Shown: positions 62,894-64,000 of the stretch, in pieces
Layout of the letters: every line of letters begins with the position of its first letter
Position numbering within the stretch: position 1 is the stretch's first letter
Assembly: GCF_042676085.1 (NCBI RefSeq)
Contig: NZ_JBHTKH010000005.1
Coordinates: 186,001 to 250,000, forward strand
DNA from: Terrabacter terrigena
GTDB lineage: Bacteria > Actinomycetota > Actinomycetes > Actinomycetales > Dermatophilaceae
DNA length: 64,000 bases
Direction: 5' to 3'
Translations under genes and position numbers: made by a program
Notes under the pieces: generated by a model
What the model was told of the DNA's origin: nothing
Database searches by the model: none
What the model saw: only the letters and a program-made list of their open reading frames with translations

Positions 62894-64000
62894 CCCCCAC
62901 ACCCCGCAGGGTGCTCGTCGTCGGCAACGGCATGGCCGGTGCCCGCCTCGCCGAGGAGATCCGCCACCGCGACCCGGAGGCCAGTCGCTTCTCGGTGACG
63001 GTCGTCGGTGAGGAGCCTCACGCCGCCTACAACCGGGTGCTGCTCTCGACCGTCGTGGCCGGCGGCCTCACGCCGCGGGAGACCCGGCTCAAGCCCGACG
63101 GCTGGTGGACCGCGCGCCACGTCGAGGTCGTCACCGGGGCGCGGGTCACCGCCGTCGACACCGCGTCGCGAACCGCCACGCTGACCGGCGCCGACGGCGC
63201 GCAGACCAGTCTCGCGTGGGACGAGCTCGTGCTCGCCACCGGAAGCACCGCGTTCGTCCCGCCCACCGAGGGCCTGTATGCCGCCGCGCCCGGTCCCGAC
63301 GCCGAGCTCGCTGACGGCGTCGTCGCGTTCCGCACCGTGGACGACTCGTCCCGCATCGTGGCTGCCGCCGAGTCGGCCTCCACCGCAGTGGTTCTCGGCG
63401 GCGGACTGCTCGGGCTCGAGGCTGCTCGAGGGCTCCTCGCCCGAGGCGTCGAGGTGACGATCGTGCACCCGCAGGACTTTCCGATGGACCGTCAGCTGGA
63501 CGTCGACGGCGGCGCGGTCCTCACCCGCGTCGTGCGCGGCATCGGCGCGCGCCTCGTGCTGGGCCAGCTCGTCACGGCCCGTCACCCCGCAGGCGACGGC
63601 GAGCCGGCACACGTCGTGCTCAGCGACGGCTCGGCCGTGCCGGCCGACCTCGTCGTCGTCGCCGCGGGTGTGCGCCCCCGCACCGACCTCGCCGTGGCCA
63701 TGGGGCTCGAGGTCGACCGCGCCGTCGTCGTCGACGACCGCCTCGCCACGTCGGCACCCCACGTGCACGCCATCGGCGAGTGCAGCCAGCACCGCGGCGC
63801 GGTGCCCGGCCTCGTGCAGCCCGGCTGGGACCAGGCTCGGGTGCTCGCGGACGTGCTGACCGGGTCCGACGCCGCCGCGACCTACGAGGGCACGAGCGTG
63901 CTCACCCGCCTCAAGGCGCACGACATCGACCTCGCGAGCATGGGCACCGTCGACGTCGACGTGCACGACCCCGGCCACGAGGTGCTCGCCTTCACCGACC
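62890..64000 (+). CDS. nirB: Nitrite reductase FAD/NAD(P)H-binding subunit, NirB-like (partial, 3' end beyond window)
   Basis: About 370 visible residues. The FAD-binding motif RVLVVGNGMAGARLAEEI (about 7-24), GEEPHAAYNRVLLSTVVAG, DELVLATGST and the NAD(P)-binding VVLGGGLLGLEAARGLLARG (about 163-182) define the pyridine-nucleotide-disulfide oxidoreductase part of NirB/NasB. The C-terminal 2Fe-2S and sirohaem domains, if present, lie outside the window, so a stand-alone ferredoxin/rubredoxin reductase is still possible. ATGA overlap with narB. Confidence 0.85.
   Translation, partial: MTPTPRRVLVVGNGMAGARLAEEIRHRDPEASRFSVTVVGEEPHAAYNRVLLSTVVAGGLTPRETRLKPDGWWTARHVEVVTGARVTAVDTASRTATLTGADGAQTSLAWDELVLATGSTAFVPPTEGLYAAAPGPDAELADGVVAFRTVDDSSRIVAAAESASTAVVLGGGLLGLEAARGLLARGVEVTIVHPQDFPMDRQLDVDGGAVLTRVVRGIGARLVLGQLVTARHPAGDGEPAHVVLSDGSAVPADLVVVAAGVRPRTDLAVAMGLEVDRAVVVDDRLATSAPHVHAIGECSQHRGAVPGLVQPGWDQARVLADVLTGSDAAATYEGTSVLTRLKAHDIDLASMGTVDVDVHDPGHEVLAFTD

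Noticed and set aside
1..64000. tRNA, rRNA, CRISPR arrays, insertion sequences, integrases, phage genes
   Set aside because: Looked for throughout and none recognised. The repeats present are short tandem arrays without spacer-repeat structure.

Overview
This is a high-GC actinobacterial chromosome segment, most like a Dermatophilaceae/Intrasporangiaceae-type organism (inference; no rRNA gene is present to confirm it). The evidence is WhiB, mycothiol S-conjugate amidase, DUF4307, a His-tailed GroEL1, actinobacterial NarL/HisKA_3 two-component pairs, very GC-rich third codon positions, and many genes whose start codon lies 6-7 bases after a -10 box. Two gene-order blocks match Mycobacterium tuberculosis from memory: sigD/rsdA-whiB3-groEL1-groES-tsaD-rimI-tsaB-tsaE-alr-nnr-acpS-glmS (Rv3413c-Rv3436c region) and coaA-phoH2-(Z)-prenyl synthase-hlyIII-mca-DUF4307-greA-metB (Rv1079-Rv1095 region). 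They are joined here at glmS/coaA.

Layout. 1-1617: anti-sigma/sigma-D pair, divergent from whiB3. 1772-4015: groES-groEL1 under a promoter carrying two CIRCE operators. 4063-9515: a THUMP-like methyltransferase, an ArsR/AHSA1 pair in which the ArsR gene has an in-frame amber codon, a nucleoside hydrolase-ribokinase operon and a GH3 lipoprotein. 9714-19011: one long minus-strand housekeeping run for cell-wall precursors (glmS, alr), cofactor and carrier-protein repair (nnr, acpS) and the tRNA t6A machinery (tsaE-tsaB-tsaD with rimI). 19087-27385: coaA, a lytic transglycosylase-like protein, PIN-PhoH ATPase, a candidate type VII-secreted toxin module and a lipid-related pair (prenyl synthase, hemolysin III). 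27480-33496: mca, DUF4307, greA, an orphan glutamate-mutase activator, cystathionine gamma-synthase and an SGNH hydrolase. 33595-37543: a two-component system with a secreted low-complexity protein, and a tandem GNAT. 37643-39047: a threonine-codon leader peptide, an attenuator and a threonyl-tRNA synthetase lacking its editing domain. 39213-50544: msrA and a 3516-residue secreted RTX-like protein. 50769-59023: SRPBCC/GNAT, an M13 metallopeptidase and a divergent PspC/PspC-histidine-kinase locus. 59241-64000: a nitrate assimilation operon (transporter, nitrate reductase, nitrite reductase FAD subunit) that runs off the edge.

The most notable finding is the 37.6-39.0 kb locus. A predicted leaderless 19-residue leader with three consecutive ACG (Thr) codons is followed by mutually exclusive hairpins and then a catalytically intact ThrRS without TGS/editing domains. 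Other unusual signals are a three-gene WXG/EspG-like/2-TM module, a 12-base promoter motif shared by that module and the hemolysin III gene, an over-represented octamer CGGCATAC (29 copies by my reading), short 10-13 bp tandem repeats at several gene 3' ends, and a small coupled ORF in front of phoH2. No rRNA, tRNA, CRISPR array, insertion sequence or prophage gene was recognised.
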